From Mesorhizobium onobrychidis (GTDB lineage: Bacteria; Pseudomonadota; Alphaproteobacteria; Rhizobiales; Rhizobiaceae): a DNA stretch of 64,000 nucleotides. Both the position numbers and the translations under genes were made by a program. Location of the stretch: assembly GCF_024707545.1 (NCBI RefSeq), contig NZ_CP062229.1:6615501-6679500 (forward strand). Reading direction: 5' to 3'. Shown piece by piece: positions 18,700-29,567 of this stretch (position 1 is its first letter; the number at the start of each line of letters is the position of its first letter). The notes under the pieces are model-generated. The model was given only the letters and a program-made list of their open reading frames with translations. It searched no databases and was not told where the DNA came from.

Positions 18700-18748
18700 C
18701 TTATACTCACGGCAAGTATATGCCGGTTATTTTCAGCTTGAGTATAAG
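18700..18748 (+). promoter_or_regulatory. Inverted-repeat operator before nadA
   Basis: CTTATACTC (18700-18708) and GAGTATAAG (18740-18748) are perfect reverse complements. A third half-site, AGTATA (18715-18720), lies between them. A TTGACA at 18691 could be a -35 element. The arrangement suggests the binding site of the NadQ-like repressor. Confidence 0.55.
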
Positions 18749-18761
18749 TGGGGGGGCATTA

Positions 18762-19736
18762 ATGAGCGCCGTGCTGCCAACGGCCGCGTTCCTTTACGAG
18801 CGCGTCCGGCGCGTGATCCCGCCGATTGAATGGCCGGCTTTCGTAGAGGATATCGAAGCCATCCTCGCGCTCAAGCGCGAGCGCAACGCCATCATCCTGG
18901 CGCACAACTATCAGACGCCCGAGATCTACCATTGCGTCGCAGACATTGTCGGCGACAGCTTGGCGCTGGCCCGCAAGGCAGTGACAGTCGAGGCGCAAGT
19001 CATCGTCCTTGCCGGCGTACATTTCATGGCCGAGACCGCCAAGCTGCTTAATCCGAACAAGACCGTGCTCATCCCGGACATGGGCGCCGGCTGCTCGCTT
19101 GCCGACTCGATCACGGCACAAGACGTGCGGTTGATGCGAGAGAGTTATCCCGGCGTGCCCATCGTCACCTATGTCAACACCTCCGCCGCCGTGAAGGCCG
19201 AGTCTGACATCTGCTGCACCTCGGGCAATGCAAAGGCGGTGGTGGAATCGCTCGGCGCGCCGCGTGTGATCATGCTGCCCGATGAATATCTCGCTAAGAA
19301 CGTCGCCGCCGAAACGAAGGTCGGGATCATCGCCTGGAAGGGTCGTTGCGAGGTGCATGAGCGCTTCACCCCGGCCGACATTCGCGAACTGCGCGCTGCA
19401 CATCCAGGCGTCATCGTGCTGGCCCATCCCGAATGCCACCCGGAAGTTGTCACAGAGGCGGATTTTTCGGGTTCCACCGCCGCCATGTCGGATTATGTCG
19501 AGCGGGAGAAACCACCCCGCATAGTGTTGATGACGGAATGTTCGATGAGCGACAATGTCGCGGTCGCACATCCGGACGTCGAGTTCGTCCGCCCCTGCAA
19601 TCTTTGCCCGCACATGAAGCGCATTACGCTTGCCAATATTCGCGCCGCGCTCGAGGAGAACCGGCACGAGATCCGGATCGATCCAGGGATAGCCGGCCCC
19701 GCCCGCCGCGCGGTCGAGCGTATGCTTTCAATATGA
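18762..19736 (+). CDS. nadA: Quinolinate synthase
   Basis: NadA condenses iminoaspartate with dihydroxyacetone phosphate to quinolinate using a 4Fe-4S cluster. The 324-aa protein carries the three cluster cysteines in GAGCSLAD, DICCTSGNA and CNLCPHMKRI, plus AHNYQTPEIY near the start. The ATG at 18762 is chosen over an earlier one at 18720 because it follows a purine-rich GGGGGG site and lies after the operator. It is the first gene of nadABC, and its stop overlaps the nadB start. Confidence 0.95.
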   Translation: MSAVLPTAAFLYERVRRVIPPIEWPAFVEDIEAILALKRERNAIILAHNYQTPEIYHCVADIVGDSLALARKAVTVEAQVIVLAGVHFMAETAKLLNPNKTVLIPDMGAGCSLADSITAQDVRLMRESYPGVPIVTYVNTSAAVKAESDICCTSGNAKAVVESLGAPRVIMLPDEYLAKNVAAETKVGIIAWKGRCEVHERFTPADIRELRAAHPGVIVLAHPECHPEVVTEADFSGSTAAMSDYVEREKPPRIVLMTECSMSDNVAVAHPDVEFVRPCNLCPHMKRITLANIRAALEENRHEIRIDPGIAGPARRAVERMLSI

Positions 19737-21274
19737 GTCTCGACGTTCACGACATCGCCGGGGCGCCAGTCATCATCGGCTCCGGTATCGCCGGTATGAT
19801 GACGGCGCTTCGTCTGGCGCCCGAACCGGTTGTGCTTCTGTCCAATGCGCAGCTCGGAACCGGGTCCTGCAGCGAGCTCGCTCAGGGCGGTCTTGCGGCG
19901 AGTCTCGGCCGCGACGACGGCCCAGAACTTCATGTCGGCGACACACTCGCGGCCGGTGACGGGCTCTGCGAGGAGACGACTGTGCGGCGAACGGTCCGAG
20001 CTGCACCGGAAGCGATCAAGACTCTTGAGCGCTTCGGTGTCGCATTCGACCGCCGCGCTGACGGCGCGTTGCGGCTCGGGCTTGAGGCGGCGCACTCGCA
20101 ACGGCGGATCGTGCATGCGGCGGGCGACGCCACGGGGCGCGAGCTGGTCAGCGCGCTCATCGCCGCGGTGCGGCGCACACCCTCGATCACTATCCTCGAA
20201 AATGTGGAGGCCCGGCGGCTGATCGTGGAAGGCGGGTCGATTGTCGCCGTCGTCGCGGCCGGGCACACGGGCGCGGTTGCTTTGCCCACGCGCCGCGCGG
20301 TGCTGGCGACGGGGGGCATCGGCGGCCTGTTTTGCTATTCGACAAATCCGCCTGGATCATGGGGACACGGGCTGGCGCTCGCCGCCTGGGCCGGGGCGGA
20401 GCTCGCCGACTTGGAATTCGTGCAGTTCCACCCGACTGCCCTCGACGGTCCGCGCCGGCCGATGCCGCTGGTGAGCGAAGCGGTGCGCGGCGAAGGCGCG
20501 GTGCTCATCGACGAGCGAGGAGAGCGTTTCCTCGCTGAAACGCCTGGCGGCGAGCTTGCACCTCGCGACGTGGTTGCGCGTGCGGTTTGGCGCCAGCTTG
20601 CTGCCGGACGCCGCGTGTTCCTGGACGCGCGGCAATGCCTCGGCCCGAGATTTGGCGAACGCTTCCCGGCCATAGCCGATTTGTGCCGCAAGGCAGGCGT
20701 CGATCCCGCGACTGACCCGATCCCCGTGCGCCCGGCCGCACACTACCACATGGGCGGCGTTGCTGTAGACGCGACCGGCCGCAGCTCCGTCGAGGGATTG
20801 TGGGCCTGCGGCGAGGTCGCACGTACCGGGCTGCACGGCGCCAACCGCCTCGCCAGCAATTCGCTCACAGAGTTGGTAGTAACAGCGAGTTGGGTTGCTG
20901 AGAGCGTCGCCGGCGCATCGTTGACCCGGCGGCGGCACATTTGCTCCACGTTCGTCCCTCCAAGGCCAGATCCTTCTGCCATCCGGGCCGTCGTCTCCGC
21001 CGCGCTCGGCATAATCCGCCACGGCGAGACGATGCACGAGGCGGTAACGACCCTGCTGCCGAGCGCAGCTCACGACAGCGCTGGCTCCGGGCCGGCCTTG
21101 GTCGCGCTGATGATCGCCATAGCGGCCCTGCGGCGCGAAGAGAGCCGCGGTGCGCACTGTCGGTCGGATTTCCCCTCGCGCGATGCAGACGCGCGCAGTT
21201 CGCGGCTGACACTGAGCAGCGCATTACAGGCCGCCGCCGCACTGAGTTGCCGGGCACCGGTTCGGAGCACCTGA
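19733..21274 (+). CDS. nadB: L-aspartate oxidase
   Basis: NadB oxidises L-aspartate to iminoaspartate with FAD, feeding NadA. The 513-aa protein begins with the FAD-binding VIIGSGIAGMM and has SELAQGGLAASLG, the active-site region RIVHAAGDATG, EFVQFHPTAL, and HYHMGGVAVD near the second FAD contact. The ATG at 19733 overlaps the nadA stop. Length is normal for the family. Confidence 0.95.
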   Translation: MSLDVHDIAGAPVIIGSGIAGMMTALRLAPEPVVLLSNAQLGTGSCSELAQGGLAASLGRDDGPELHVGDTLAAGDGLCEETTVRRTVRAAPEAIKTLERFGVAFDRRADGALRLGLEAAHSQRRIVHAAGDATGRELVSALIAAVRRTPSITILENVEARRLIVEGGSIVAVVAAGHTGAVALPTRRAVLATGGIGGLFCYSTNPPGSWGHGLALAAWAGAELADLEFVQFHPTALDGPRRPMPLVSEAVRGEGAVLIDERGERFLAETPGGELAPRDVVARAVWRQLAAGRRVFLDARQCLGPRFGERFPAIADLCRKAGVDPATDPIPVRPAAHYHMGGVAVDATGRSSVEGLWACGEVARTGLHGANRLASNSLTELVVTASWVAESVAGASLTRRRHICSTFVPPRPDPSAIRAVVSAALGIIRHGETMHEAVTTLLPSAAHDSAGSGPALVALMIAIAALRREESRGAHCRSDFPSRDADARSSRLTLSSALQAAAALSCRAPVRST

Positions 21275-21275
21275 C

Positions 21276-22163
21276 ATGAATTCATTCTCACCCCTTCCCT
21301 CGGCCCTAATCGAGCCGATCGTGCGCAGTGCCCTTCTGGAAGATCTGGGCAGATGCGGCGACCTGACCAGCGATGCGGTGATCCCGCATGATTGCACGGC
21401 CACGTTGGTGCTCAAATCGCGACAGTCAGGAATCGTTGCCGGGCTCGATATGGCGGCCTTCGCCTTCATGCTCGTCGAGCCTGCGATCGACATGCACATC
21501 TGGCGAGCTGACGGCAGCGATGTCGCGGCGGGCGAGACCATCGCCAAACTGTGCGGACCGGCGCGAGGCCTGCTCACGGCCGAGCGCACGGCACTCAATT
21601 TTCTGTGCCGCCTGAGCGGCATTGCCACTGCCACAGCGACGATGGTCGAGGCCGTGCGTGGCCATAAGGCGAGGATCGTGTGCACGCGAAAGACCACGCC
21701 CGGCCTGCGCGCGTTGGAGAAATACGCTGTGCGCGTCGGCGGCGGCGCCAATCACCGCTTTGGGCTCGACGACGCCGTGCTGATCAAGGACAACCACATC
21801 GCAATCGCCGGCGACATTCGCACGGCAATAAAGCGGGCACGGGCCGCCGCAGGCCACGTGGTGAAGATCGAGGTCGAGATTGACACGCTGGAGCAGCTCG
21901 ATGCAGCACTCGAGCTGGGGGTCGACGCAGTGCTGCTCGACAATATGTCGGTTAACGATCTTGCCCGCGCCGTGGCACTGGTCGGTGGCCGCGCCATCAC
22001 CGAGGCTTCCGGTCGCGTTACACCGAAAACGGCTCCGTCGATTGCTGCAACGGGGGTCGACCTCATCTCAGTCGGGTGGCTGACACACAGCGCGCCTATT
22101 CTCGACATCGGCTTGGATATGCCGGCGCATCGGCGCGCGCTTGAACTGATGGAGATGGAATGA
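21276..22163 (+). CDS. nadC: Nicotinate-nucleotide pyrophosphorylase (carboxylating)
   Basis: NadC converts quinolinate and phosphoribosyl pyrophosphate to nicotinate mononucleotide, completing the de novo pyridine ring path. The 295-aa sequence has ALLEDLGRCGDLTSDAV, ERTALNFLCRLSGIAT, CTRKTTPGLRALEKYAV and LIKDNHIA, then VEVDTL-like and GRVTP regions typical of QPRTase. It starts one base after the nadB stop and is the last gene of nadABC. Confidence 0.95.
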   Translation: MNSFSPLPSALIEPIVRSALLEDLGRCGDLTSDAVIPHDCTATLVLKSRQSGIVAGLDMAAFAFMLVEPAIDMHIWRADGSDVAAGETIAKLCGPARGLLTAERTALNFLCRLSGIATATATMVEAVRGHKARIVCTRKTTPGLRALEKYAVRVGGGANHRFGLDDAVLIKDNHIAIAGDIRTAIKRARAAAGHVVKIEVEIDTLEQLDAALELGVDAVLLDNMSVNDLARAVALVGGRAITEASGRVTPKTAPSIAATGVDLISVGWLTHSAPILDIGLDMPAHRRALELMEME

Positions 22164-22378
22164 AAAGCATTCCCACCTCCGCTGGTGCGCGCCGACGCAG
22201 GAGCTGCTCAATGCGAGCCTGCATCGTTGTGCGGCGCACCCTCCAACTAGTTCAGGCTCATCGGTCTGATCGACGGATCATCAGCGAACCCGAGGAGGTT
22301 TGACAGACGCCTGCACACGCTGTCGGACCAGCGACAAAAAGCTTTTGACGATGACGATTGGAATGAAGGGGATCAGAT

Positions 22379-23359
22379 GTGAACCAGGAGATGAAACCGA
22401 TCGAGGGGACACTATCCCGATGGAACCGCAAAGAGGCCGAGGCTATCCACGGCATGCCGTTCAATGACCTGCTCTTCCTGGCTCAGACAATCCACCGCCA
22501 GAACTTCGATCGCAACCGGGTGCAGCTATCGCGGCTGCTCAGCATCAAGACCGGGGGATGCCCCGAGGATTGCGGCTATTGCAGCCAGTCTACACATTAC
22601 AAAACCGGCCTGAAGGCGTCCAAGCTGATGGAGGTGGAGCGTGTCATTGCCGAAGCGATCAAGGCGAGGGACGCCGGCGCCACTCGCTATTGCATGGGCG
22701 CCGCATGGCGCAGCCCGAAGGGACGCGACATGGACTCCGTGGTCGCCATGATCGAGGGAGTGAAGGCGCTCGGCATGGAGACCTGCATGACGCTCGGAAT
22801 GCTGGACCTCAGTCAGGCGCAGCGGCTGAAGGCGGCCGGTCTCGACTACTACAACCATAACATCGACACGTCCGAGCGCTACTACGGCCAGGTTGTTTCA
22901 ACCAGGACCTTTGCCGACCGGCTGGAAACACTTGGGCACGTGCGCGAAGTTGGGATGAAGGTCTGCTGCGGCGGCATCGTCGGGATGGGAGAGGAAAAGG
23001 CCGATCGCATCGACATGCTGGTCACGCTCGCGAACCTGCCCGAGCCGCCGGAAAGCGTGCCGATCAACATGCTGATCCCTATCGAAGGCACGCCACTTGC
23101 CGAGGCCGACCCCATCGATCCCATCGATTTCGTCCGCACAATTGCGCTCGCCCGCATCATGATGCCGAAGTCCTATGTAAGGCTCTCCGCTGGACGGACG
23201 GCGATGAGCGACGAAACCCAGGCGCTGTGCTTCTTTGCCGGCGCCAATTCCATTTTTGTCGGCGACACGCTGCTGACCGCGGACAATCCCGGCGAGGACA
23301 AGGATACTCGTCTATTTAGACGTCTCGGCATCGAGCCGATGCAATGCGAGGCACAATGA
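22379..23359 (+). CDS. bioB: Biotin synthase
   Basis: BioB is a radical SAM enzyme inserting sulfur into dethiobiotin. The 326-aa protein has the cluster motif Cys61-x3-Cys65-x2-Cys68 ([13 protein letters not shown]), then YYNHNIDTS and GMGE in conserved places. The start seems to be GTG at 22379 with AAGGGG 8 nt before; an ATG at 22391 is the alternative. The 215-bp gap before it likely holds the bio promoter. It is the first gene of bioBFDAZ, and its stop overlaps bioF. Confidence 0.95.
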   Translation: MNQEMKPIEGTLSRWNRKEAEAIHGMPFNDLLFLAQTIHRQNFDRNRVQLSRLLSIKTGGCPEDCGYCSQSTHYKTGLKASKLMEVERVIAEAIKARDAGATRYCMGAAWRSPKGRDMDSVVAMIEGVKALGMETCMTLGMLDLSQAQRLKAAGLDYYNHNIDTSERYYGQVVSTRTFADRLETLGHVREVGMKVCCGGIVGMGEEKADRIDMLVTLANLPEPPESVPINMLIPIEGTPLAEADPIDPIDFVRTIALARIMMPKSYVRLSAGRTAMSDETQALCFFAGANSIFVGDTLLTADNPGEDKDTRLFRRLGIEPMQCEAQ

Positions 23360-24495
23360 ACGAGCCACCGCTTGCCCGCTATGAAGCAACCTTGCAGGGA
23401 CTGGCACGAAAGGGCCGGCTGCGGACACTGGCGCCGCGCATCGGGTTCGACTTCTCGTCCAACGACTATCTCGGGCTTGCCGCCTCGAAGAGAATTGGCG
23501 ATGCAGTCGCGGCGGCAATCGCGCGTGGGACCCCGGTCGGCGCCACCGGATCGCGGCTTCTGCGAGGCAACGCGCCGGAGCATGAGGCGTTGGAGTCGGA
23601 TGCGGCGGCGTTCTTCGGGGCCGAACGGGCGCTGTTCTTCGGCAGCGGCTATATCGCCAACTTCGCCCTGCTGACCGCCCTGCCGCACAGGGGCGACCTG
23701 CTGATCCTCGACGAACTCGCCCATGCCAGCATGCATGAAGGGGCGCGGGCCGGCCGCGCCGAGTTCAGGCTGGCCACGCACAACGACATTGATGTTTTTG
23801 AGGATGCGATCAGGCGCTGGCGCGCCGAAGGTGGCATGGGGCGTATCTGGATCGCAGTCGAAAGCCTGTATGGGATGGATGGCGACTGCGCGCCGATGGA
23901 GAGCCTGGTCGCCCTTGCCGATCGGCACGACGCATTCATAGTGGTCGACGAGGCACATGCCACCGGCGTCTGGGGATCGGACGGCCGCGGCCTCGCCTCT
24001 GCTTTCGAGGGCCGCGACAACATCATGGCTCTCCATACATGCGGCAAGGCGCTCGGTGCATCCGGCGCGCTCGTTACCGGGCCGGGTGTGCTGTGCGACT
24101 ATATTGTCAACCGCTGCCGGCCCTTTATCTACGCCACCGCGCCATCGCCGCTGATGGCCGTTGCGGCGCGCGAAGCGCTCGCAATACTGGTCGACGAGCC
24201 GATGCGCCGCGTTCAGCTGCATGAGCACGTTGCCTTCGCAAGCCGGCAACTGGCCGAGCGTTGCGGAGCAAAGCCCAACGGCTCGCAGATCCAGCCAATT
24301 GTGATCGGCGAGGTGACGCGCACCATGGCGATAGCGGCGGACCTGCAGGCCCGCGGCTTCGACATACGCGGCATTCGTCCGCCCACCGTCCCGGAGGGCA
24401 CGTCGCGGCTGCGAATTTCGCTGACGCTGAATGTCAGCAAGGCTGACATTTCGGCCATGGTCGAGACACTCGTCGAGGTGTTGGCCACGGCATGA
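23356..24495 (+). CDS. bioF: 8-amino-7-oxononanoate synthase
   Basis: BioF is a PLP enzyme joining pimeloyl thioester and alanine. The 379-aa sequence shows [41 protein letters not shown] and [13 protein letters not shown]; the Lys in GKALG binds PLP. The ATG at 23356 overlaps the bioB stop (ATGA). An upstream ATG at 23344 lies inside bioB and is less likely. The stop overlaps bioD. Confidence 0.95.
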   Translation: MNEPPLARYEATLQGLARKGRLRTLAPRIGFDFSSNDYLGLAASKRIGDAVAAAIARGTPVGATGSRLLRGNAPEHEALESDAAAFFGAERALFFGSGYIANFALLTALPHRGDLLILDELAHASMHEGARAGRAEFRLATHNDIDVFEDAIRRWRAEGGMGRIWIAVESLYGMDGDCAPMESLVALADRHDAFIVVDEAHATGVWGSDGRGLASAFEGRDNIMALHTCGKALGASGALVTGPGVLCDYIVNRCRPFIYATAPSPLMAVAAREALAILVDEPMRRVQLHEHVAFASRQLAERCGAKPNGSQIQPIVIGEVTRTMAIAADLQARGFDIRGIRPPTVPEGTSRLRISLTLNVSKADISAMVETLVEVLATA

Positions 24496-25127
24496 GCAAG
24501 CGTATCGTCGTCACCGGAACAGATACCGGAATTGGCAAAACGGTGTTTTCGGCGGGGCTCGCGGGCCTGCTCGACGGCTTTTACTGGAAGCCGGTGCAAT
24601 CGGGTCTGTATGAGGAGACCGACAGTGAGGTGGTTGAACGGCTCGCCGGCCTGCCGTCGGGGCGCGTGCTGCCGGAAGCCCACCGCTTGAACAACCCTCT
24701 GTCGCCTCATCGTTCAGCCGAAATCGACGGCGTCTCGATCGAGGCAGCCGATCTTTCATTTCCTGTCCTGCCGACACCGCTCGTCATTGAAGGCGCTGGC
24801 GGACTAATGGTGCCGATCAACCGACAGACAAGTTTCATCGACATCTTCGCTGAATGGCGGCTGCCGGTCATTTTGTGCGCCCGCACCGGGCTCGGCACGA
24901 TCAACCACACTCTGCTGTCGATCGAAGCCCTGCGGGCTCGCTCCATCCCGCTGATCGGCATCGCCTTCATCGGCGAAGAGGTAGCCGATACGCAAAGGAC
25001 AATCAGCGAATTCGGCGCGGTCCGTCAACTCGGCAGGCTGCCACACCTAGCTCCGCTGACGAGCGAAACGTTGCGGAAGGCGATGGTTGCCGGCTTCGAC
25101 CTCGCCCAGATTGGCGGAGGCGAATGA
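24492..25127 (+). CDS. bioD: Dethiobiotin synthetase
   Basis: BioD closes the ureido ring of dethiobiotin with ATP and CO2. The 211-aa protein has the P-loop [18 protein letters not shown], then WKPVQSGL and [10 protein letters not shown] with the Mg-binding Glu, as in the family. It overlaps bioF by ATGA, and its stop overlaps the bioA start. Confidence 0.95.
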   Translation: MSKRIVVTGTDTGIGKTVFSAGLAGLLDGFYWKPVQSGLYEETDSEVVERLAGLPSGRVLPEAHRLNNPLSPHRSAEIDGVSIEAADLSFPVLPTPLVIEGAGGLMVPINRQTSFIDIFAEWRLPVILCARTGLGTINHTLLSIEALRARSIPLIGIAFIGEEVADTQRTISEFGAVRQLGRLPHLAPLTSETLRKAMVAGFDLAQIGGGE

Positions 25128-26392
25128 TGTCGCGGTCGCCGGTCTGGCACCCATTCACCCAGCACGCGATCGAGCCGGCCATGCCGTCCGTTGTCCGCAC
25201 TGAGGGGGCTTGGCTACAGACGAATGACGGAAAGCGAATCCTCGATGCAATCTCCTCCTGGTGGGTGGTCACTCACGGCCATCGCCATCCCCGCATCATG
25301 GAAGCAATCCGGAATGCGACCGAGATGCTCGACCAGGTGATCTTCGCGGGTCTCACCCATCAGCCGGCAGAGCAATTGGCCTTGGCGCTGATCGAAATAG
25401 CGCCCGAAGGCCTCAACTGGGTCTTCTATTCCGACAGTGGATCGACCTCCGTCGAAGTCGCGCTGAAGATGGCGCTCGGCTATTACCGCAACATCAGCGC
25501 GCCGCGTTCGCGCATCGTCGTCATGGAACACAGCTATCATGGCGACACAATTGGCACGATGAGCGTCGGAGCCCGCGGCGTGTTCAACGCCGCCTACGAA
25601 CCGCTGATGTTCGAGGTCGTTACCATTCCCTTTCCGGCCGCAGGGCGCGAGCAGGACACGTTAGATCGGTTCGAGGCAGTCTCCCGCGACCGGCGGGCAG
25701 CCGCGCTGATCGTCGAACCGCTCGTGCTCGGCGCCGGCGGCATGCTGATGTATCCGGCCTGGGTTCTGACCGAATTGAAAAAGATCGCCGAAGCCTCCGG
25801 CACGCTGCTGATTGCCGACGAGGTGATGACCGGCTGGGGGCGCACTGGGACCATGTTCGCCTGCGAGCAGGCGTCCATCTCTCCGGACATCCTGTGCACC
25901 TCGAAAGGCCTGACCGGTGGCGCCATCCCGCTGGCGGCCACGCTCGCCACCGATGCCATTTTCCAGGCCCATTACTCCGAAGACCGGCAGAAGACCTTTT
26001 TCCACTCGAGCTCCTACACCGCCAATCCGATCGCTTGCGCGGCCGCACTCGCCAATGTCGAGATTTGGCAGGACGAGCCGGTGACCGAGCGGATTACGGC
26101 CTTAAGCGCCGGGCAGGCCGCCGGGCTTCGACGCTTTCGCAACAACACCAACTTCACAGATTGTCGGGCGACCGGCACGATCGCAGCTCTCGATCTCTGC
26201 GCCGCCTCGGCCGGCTATCTGGCCGAGATCGGACCAAAGCTGCGCGCTTTCTTCCTGGAGCGCGGCCTGCTCGTGCGCCCGCTGGGCAATGTGCTCTATG
26301 TTCTGCCGCCCTATTGCATCACCGGAGAGGAGCTCGATGAATTGTATGACGCGTTCGAAGAGGCCGGCGAACGCTTCGGTCCGAGGGCATGA
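25124..26392 (+). CDS. bioA: Adenosylmethionine-8-amino-7-oxononanoate aminotransferase
   Basis: BioA transfers an amino group from S-adenosylmethionine to make 7,8-diaminononanoate. The 422-aa protein has the class III aminotransferase marks [51 protein letters not shown], and [12 protein letters not shown] with the PLP Lys. The ATG at 25124 follows GGAGG and overlaps the bioD stop. A second ATG directly follows it. Confidence 0.95.
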   Translation: MMSRSPVWHPFTQHAIEPAMPSVVRTEGAWLQTNDGKRILDAISSWWVVTHGHRHPRIMEAIRNATEMLDQVIFAGLTHQPAEQLALALIEIAPEGLNWVFYSDSGSTSVEVALKMALGYYRNISAPRSRIVVMEHSYHGDTIGTMSVGARGVFNAAYEPLMFEVVTIPFPAAGREQDTLDRFEAVSRDRRAAALIVEPLVLGAGGMLMYPAWVLTELKKIAEASGTLLIADEVMTGWGRTGTMFACEQASISPDILCTSKGLTGGAIPLAATLATDAIFQAHYSEDRQKTFFHSSSYTANPIACAAALANVEIWQDEPVTERITALSAGQAAGLRRFRNNTNFTDCRATGTIAALDLCAASAGYLAEIGPKLRAFFLERGLLVRPLGNVLYVLPPYCITGEELDELYDAFEEAGERFGPRA

Positions 26393-27372
26393 GCAGATCG
26401 TCGCGTTTTCTCGGGTTCGGCCATCATGCGCCGGCCCGAAAGGTGGAGAACCCGGAAATCGAGACCCGTCTCGGACTCGAACCCGGCTGGATCGAACAGC
26501 GCACCGGGATCCGGTCGCGCTTCTGGGCAACGGATGAAGATACGCTGTCGGGCCTTGCGGCGCATGCCGGCGACATGGCGCTGGCTAACGCCGGCATCAA
26601 CCGTGGCGACATCGGCCTGCTGTTGCTTGCGACGTCGACGCCCGACCATCTCCTGCCGCCGAGCGCGCCACTGGTCGCACATCAGTTGGGACTAGGCCGC
26701 GCCGGTGCGGTCGACCTGACAGGCGCCTGCGCCGGCTTCATCTATGCGCTGATGTTCGCGGACGGGTTCACCCGCCTGCATGGCAAAGCGGCCCTTGTCA
26801 TCGCTGCCAACATCCTCAGTCGCCGCATAAATCCTGCCGAGCGCGCAAGCGCCGTGTTGTTTGCCGATGCCGCTGGCGCCGTGGTGATTAGTCCGTGCGA
26901 GGAGTCGGATCGGGGCATTCTCGGCGCCGCGGTGGCTTCGGACGGCTCGCGTTACGGGCTGATCCAGATTCCCGCCGGAGGAAGCAACACACCGTTCCAC
27001 GGCGGCCTGGACCTCGAGCAGACCCGCATGACGATTGCCGACGGCCGCGAAGTGTTCGCCAAGGCCGTGGAGATGATGTCTCGCTGCTCGCAGGACGCGC
27101 TCTGTGCTGCCCGAATGCAGTCGCAAGACATCGATCGGTTCGTGCCACACCAGGCCAATATCCGCATTTTCGATGCCGTCGGGCGCTACATTGGGATCGC
27201 CGACGGTGCTGTCGTCAAGACAATCGCCGAATACGGCAACTCTTCCGCCGCGACGATCCCGCTCTCGCTCTCGCTATCGCATCGGGCGCAGCCATTTCGG
27301 CCCGGCGAAAAAATTCTCCTTGCGGCGGCGGGTGCCGGTCTCAGCGGAGGCGCCCTCGTCGTTGGAATTTAG
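26389..27372 (+). CDS. bioZ: BioZ, KAS III-like enzyme for the pimeloyl moiety
   Basis: BioZ is a FabH-like condensing enzyme that supplies the pimeloyl chain in organisms without BioC/BioH; work on rhizobial relatives points to glutaryl-CoA and malonyl-ACP as substrates. The 327-aa protein has the catalytic Cys114 ([13 protein letters not shown]), His in [10 protein letters not shown], and Asn in [12 protein letters not shown], the KAS III triad. It overlaps bioA by ATGA and ends the operon. Its place in bioBFDAZ distinguishes it from housekeeping FabH. Confidence 0.92.
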   Translation: MSRSSRFLGFGHHAPARKVENPEIETRLGLEPGWIEQRTGIRSRFWATDEDTLSGLAAHAGDMALANAGINRGDIGLLLLATSTPDHLLPPSAPLVAHQLGLGRAGAVDLTGACAGFIYALMFADGFTRLHGKAALVIAANILSRRINPAERASAVLFADAAGAVVISPCEESDRGILGAAVASDGSRYGLIQIPAGGSNTPFHGGLDLEQTRMTIADGREVFAKAVEMMSRCSQDALCAARMQSQDIDRFVPHQANIRIFDAVGRYIGIADGAVVKTIAEYGNSSAATIPLSLSLSHRAQPFRPGEKILLAAAGAGLSGGALVVGI

Positions 27373-27721
27373 CCGTACGGCCATGAACAGGATTGGTCAC
27401 GAATGACATTAGCAAAACGGGCCCAATGCGAAAAAGTAACCGCCGGCAAGCCCATGGGTGCTGGTTCGGTGACGCGAGAGCGATGATTTTGCCGGCGATT
27501 ATTTTCGAGCAGGACGATCGGCAAGGCTACCTTGTTGGGCGCGAGGACTGGTTGGCCAGTCTAGGGGAGCGGAGGTGACCGAGCTCATGCGCGGCTTCTT
27601 CATTGCCATGAAGTCATCCTAAATCGATAGGCTGCCCCTACCCATCCATTGATCAACATCGTAACGGCAGTAGTGGCAGCCGTGAATTGAGTAACAGGTC
27701 CCTCGAAGGCAATCGATCGTC
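27373..27721. other. 350-bp gap after the bio operon
   Basis: No supported gene. A 61-codon plus-strand frame at 27393-27578 has no recognisable features. The promoter of the MFS gene probably lies at its right end. Confidence 0.4.
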
Positions 27722-29368
27722 ATGCAGTCCGAAACAAATACTCATATGCCCATCTCAGCGACGCTCGCTCCATTTCGAAACCAAGCGTTTCGCTCGATCT
27801 GGACGGCCACCCAAATATCCAGCCTCGGGTGGCTCGTGCAAACGGTTGCCATCAGCTGGCTGATGGCCACCATTTCAGCGTCCGATCTGATGGTTGCACT
27901 CGTGCAGGCCGCATCCACATTGCCGGTATTCTTCCTCTCAATCCTTGCCGGAGCCATCGCCGACAACTTCAGCCGCCGACGGGTGATGTTTGCGGGGCAC
28001 TGCCTGATAGCGTTGGCATCAACGACGCTGATGATTTCTGTTGGACTGGGATTTGCCGGTCCCTGGCTAATTCTCGGATTAAGTTTCCTGGCCGGCTGCG
28101 GCTTTGCCGTGAATGATCCAGCCTGGCACGCTTCTGTTGGCGATATCCTTCCCAAGCGCGACATCCCGGCTGCGGTGACGCTTATGTCTGTCGGATACAA
28201 CATTGTGCGCAGCGTTGGTCCGGCTTTGGGGGGCGTGGTCTTGGCATTTTTTGGACCCCTGGCCGCTTTCGCCCTGGCTGCGCTGAGCGATCTGGCGCCT
28301 CTAAGCGCAATATGGCGCACTAAATGGAAAGTTCGCTCTTCGCCTCTCCCTCGTGAGCGAATGACGATGGCAATTCATGACGGAGTGCGCTTCACGGCGA
28401 TGTCCTTGGAGATCAGGGCCGCGATTGTCCGTGCAACGCTTTTCGGGTTGGCAAGCATCTCCATCCTTGCGCTGCTCCCGCTCGTCGTCCGGGATCAGTT
28501 GAAGAGCGGGCCGATTGTCTACGGCATTTTATTGGCCGGTTTCGGAATAGGGGCTTTCATCGCGGGGATGAGCAATAGCTTTCTAAGGCGGATCACGTCT
28601 CAAAACAGGCTGATCGCATTCGCCTCTGTCGCCTGTGGGGCATGTTGCCTTTGCCTTGCACTGACATCGTCGGTCGCTGTGGCGGCCATTTCGCTGGCAC
28701 TCGGTGGGGCGGGTTGGCTTATCACCTGGACGGGCATTGACGTGTCGGTGCAGCTGGCAAGCCCAAGGTGGGTCGTCGGCCGCACACTCTCGATATATTA
28801 TGCCTTGAGCGCAGGCGGTATGGCGGCCGGCAGCTGGATCTGGGGTACTGTAGCACAGAACTACTCCTTAACCTGGGCTTTGGAGGGCGCCGCAGGCGCT
28901 CTGTTGCTGGTTGCAGCTGCTGGGATACTGTTGCCGGTCCGTCCGTGGGAAGAAACGGATCAGGAAAGTTCGGATTTTCACCCGCCGGAGGTGGCACTCG
29001 AGTTGAAGCCCAGGAGTGGCCCCATCGTCGTCAAGGTCGAATATTTTATATCCGAACAGAATATCGAGACCTTTCTGGGCTACATGCGCGCAAGGCGCCA
29101 CGTTCAGAGCCGTGCCGGTGCACGAAACTGGACACTCCAGCGAAACATTCAAACGCCTTCCATTTGGACGGAGACATTTCGCACGCCAACCTGGATGGAT
29201 TTTCTTCGGCTGAATCATCGGCTCACGGCAGCTGATCAGGAAGTCGCACAGCGTCTCCTGGCACTGCATGATGGAGAGCTTCCTCCGCAGACAGTGCTTT
29301 CGATTGAACGAACGACTGAGGCAGCTCGTACCCGTCCCTCAACAATTTTTTCTCGTCCTCCGAGGTGA
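27722..29368 (+). CDS. MFS exporter with C-terminal cytoplasmic domain
   Basis: This 548-aa protein has about 12 hydrophobic segments over residues 15-410, beginning FRNQAFRSIWTATQISSLGW, with the MFS loop motif GAIADNFSRRRVM after the second segment. A soluble tail of about 130 residues follows (from VKVEYFISEQNIETFLGYM). This pattern fits the MFS_3 transmembrane secretion effector group, which includes siderophore and drug exporters. The substrate cannot be told. An ATG at 27746 is an alternative start. It is flanked by the bio operon and a convergent hemN-type gene and does not form an operon with either. Confidence 0.8.
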   Translation: MQSETNTHMPISATLAPFRNQAFRSIWTATQISSLGWLVQTVAISWLMATISASDLMVALVQAASTLPVFFLSILAGAIADNFSRRRVMFAGHCLIALASTTLMISVGLGFAGPWLILGLSFLAGCGFAVNDPAWHASVGDILPKRDIPAAVTLMSVGYNIVRSVGPALGGVVLAFFGPLAAFALAALSDLAPLSAIWRTKWKVRSSPLPRERMTMAIHDGVRFTAMSLEIRAAIVRATLFGLASISILALLPLVVRDQLKSGPIVYGILLAGFGIGAFIAGMSNSFLRRITSQNRLIAFASVACGACCLCLALTSSVAVAAISLALGGAGWLITWTGIDVSVQLASPRWVVGRTLSIYYALSAGGMAAGSWIWGTVAQNYSLTWALEGAAGALLLVAAAGILLPVRPWEETDQESSDFHPPEVALELKPRSGPIVVKVEYFISEQNIETFLGYMRARRHVQSRAGARNWTLQRNIQTPSIWTETFRTPTWMDFLRLNHRLTAADQEVAQRLLALHDGELPPQTVLSIERTTEAARTRPSTIFSRPPR

Positions 29369-29567
29369 GGTCACGACGAAGAGAGCAAATGGTTCACAAT
29401 GTGCCCAAGCGGCGACGAAAAGGTCGTGCCAGAACCAGGCCTTAACCCACTAGACTAAGAACCATAACGCCGTAGACGGCCAGGGGCGGCCCCGCTGCCG
29501 TTGTTCTGAGGGCCGGCCAGCTTTCCGCCCTGGCTGATAATTCCATCGGGTTCCCCTTGGCCTTTGC

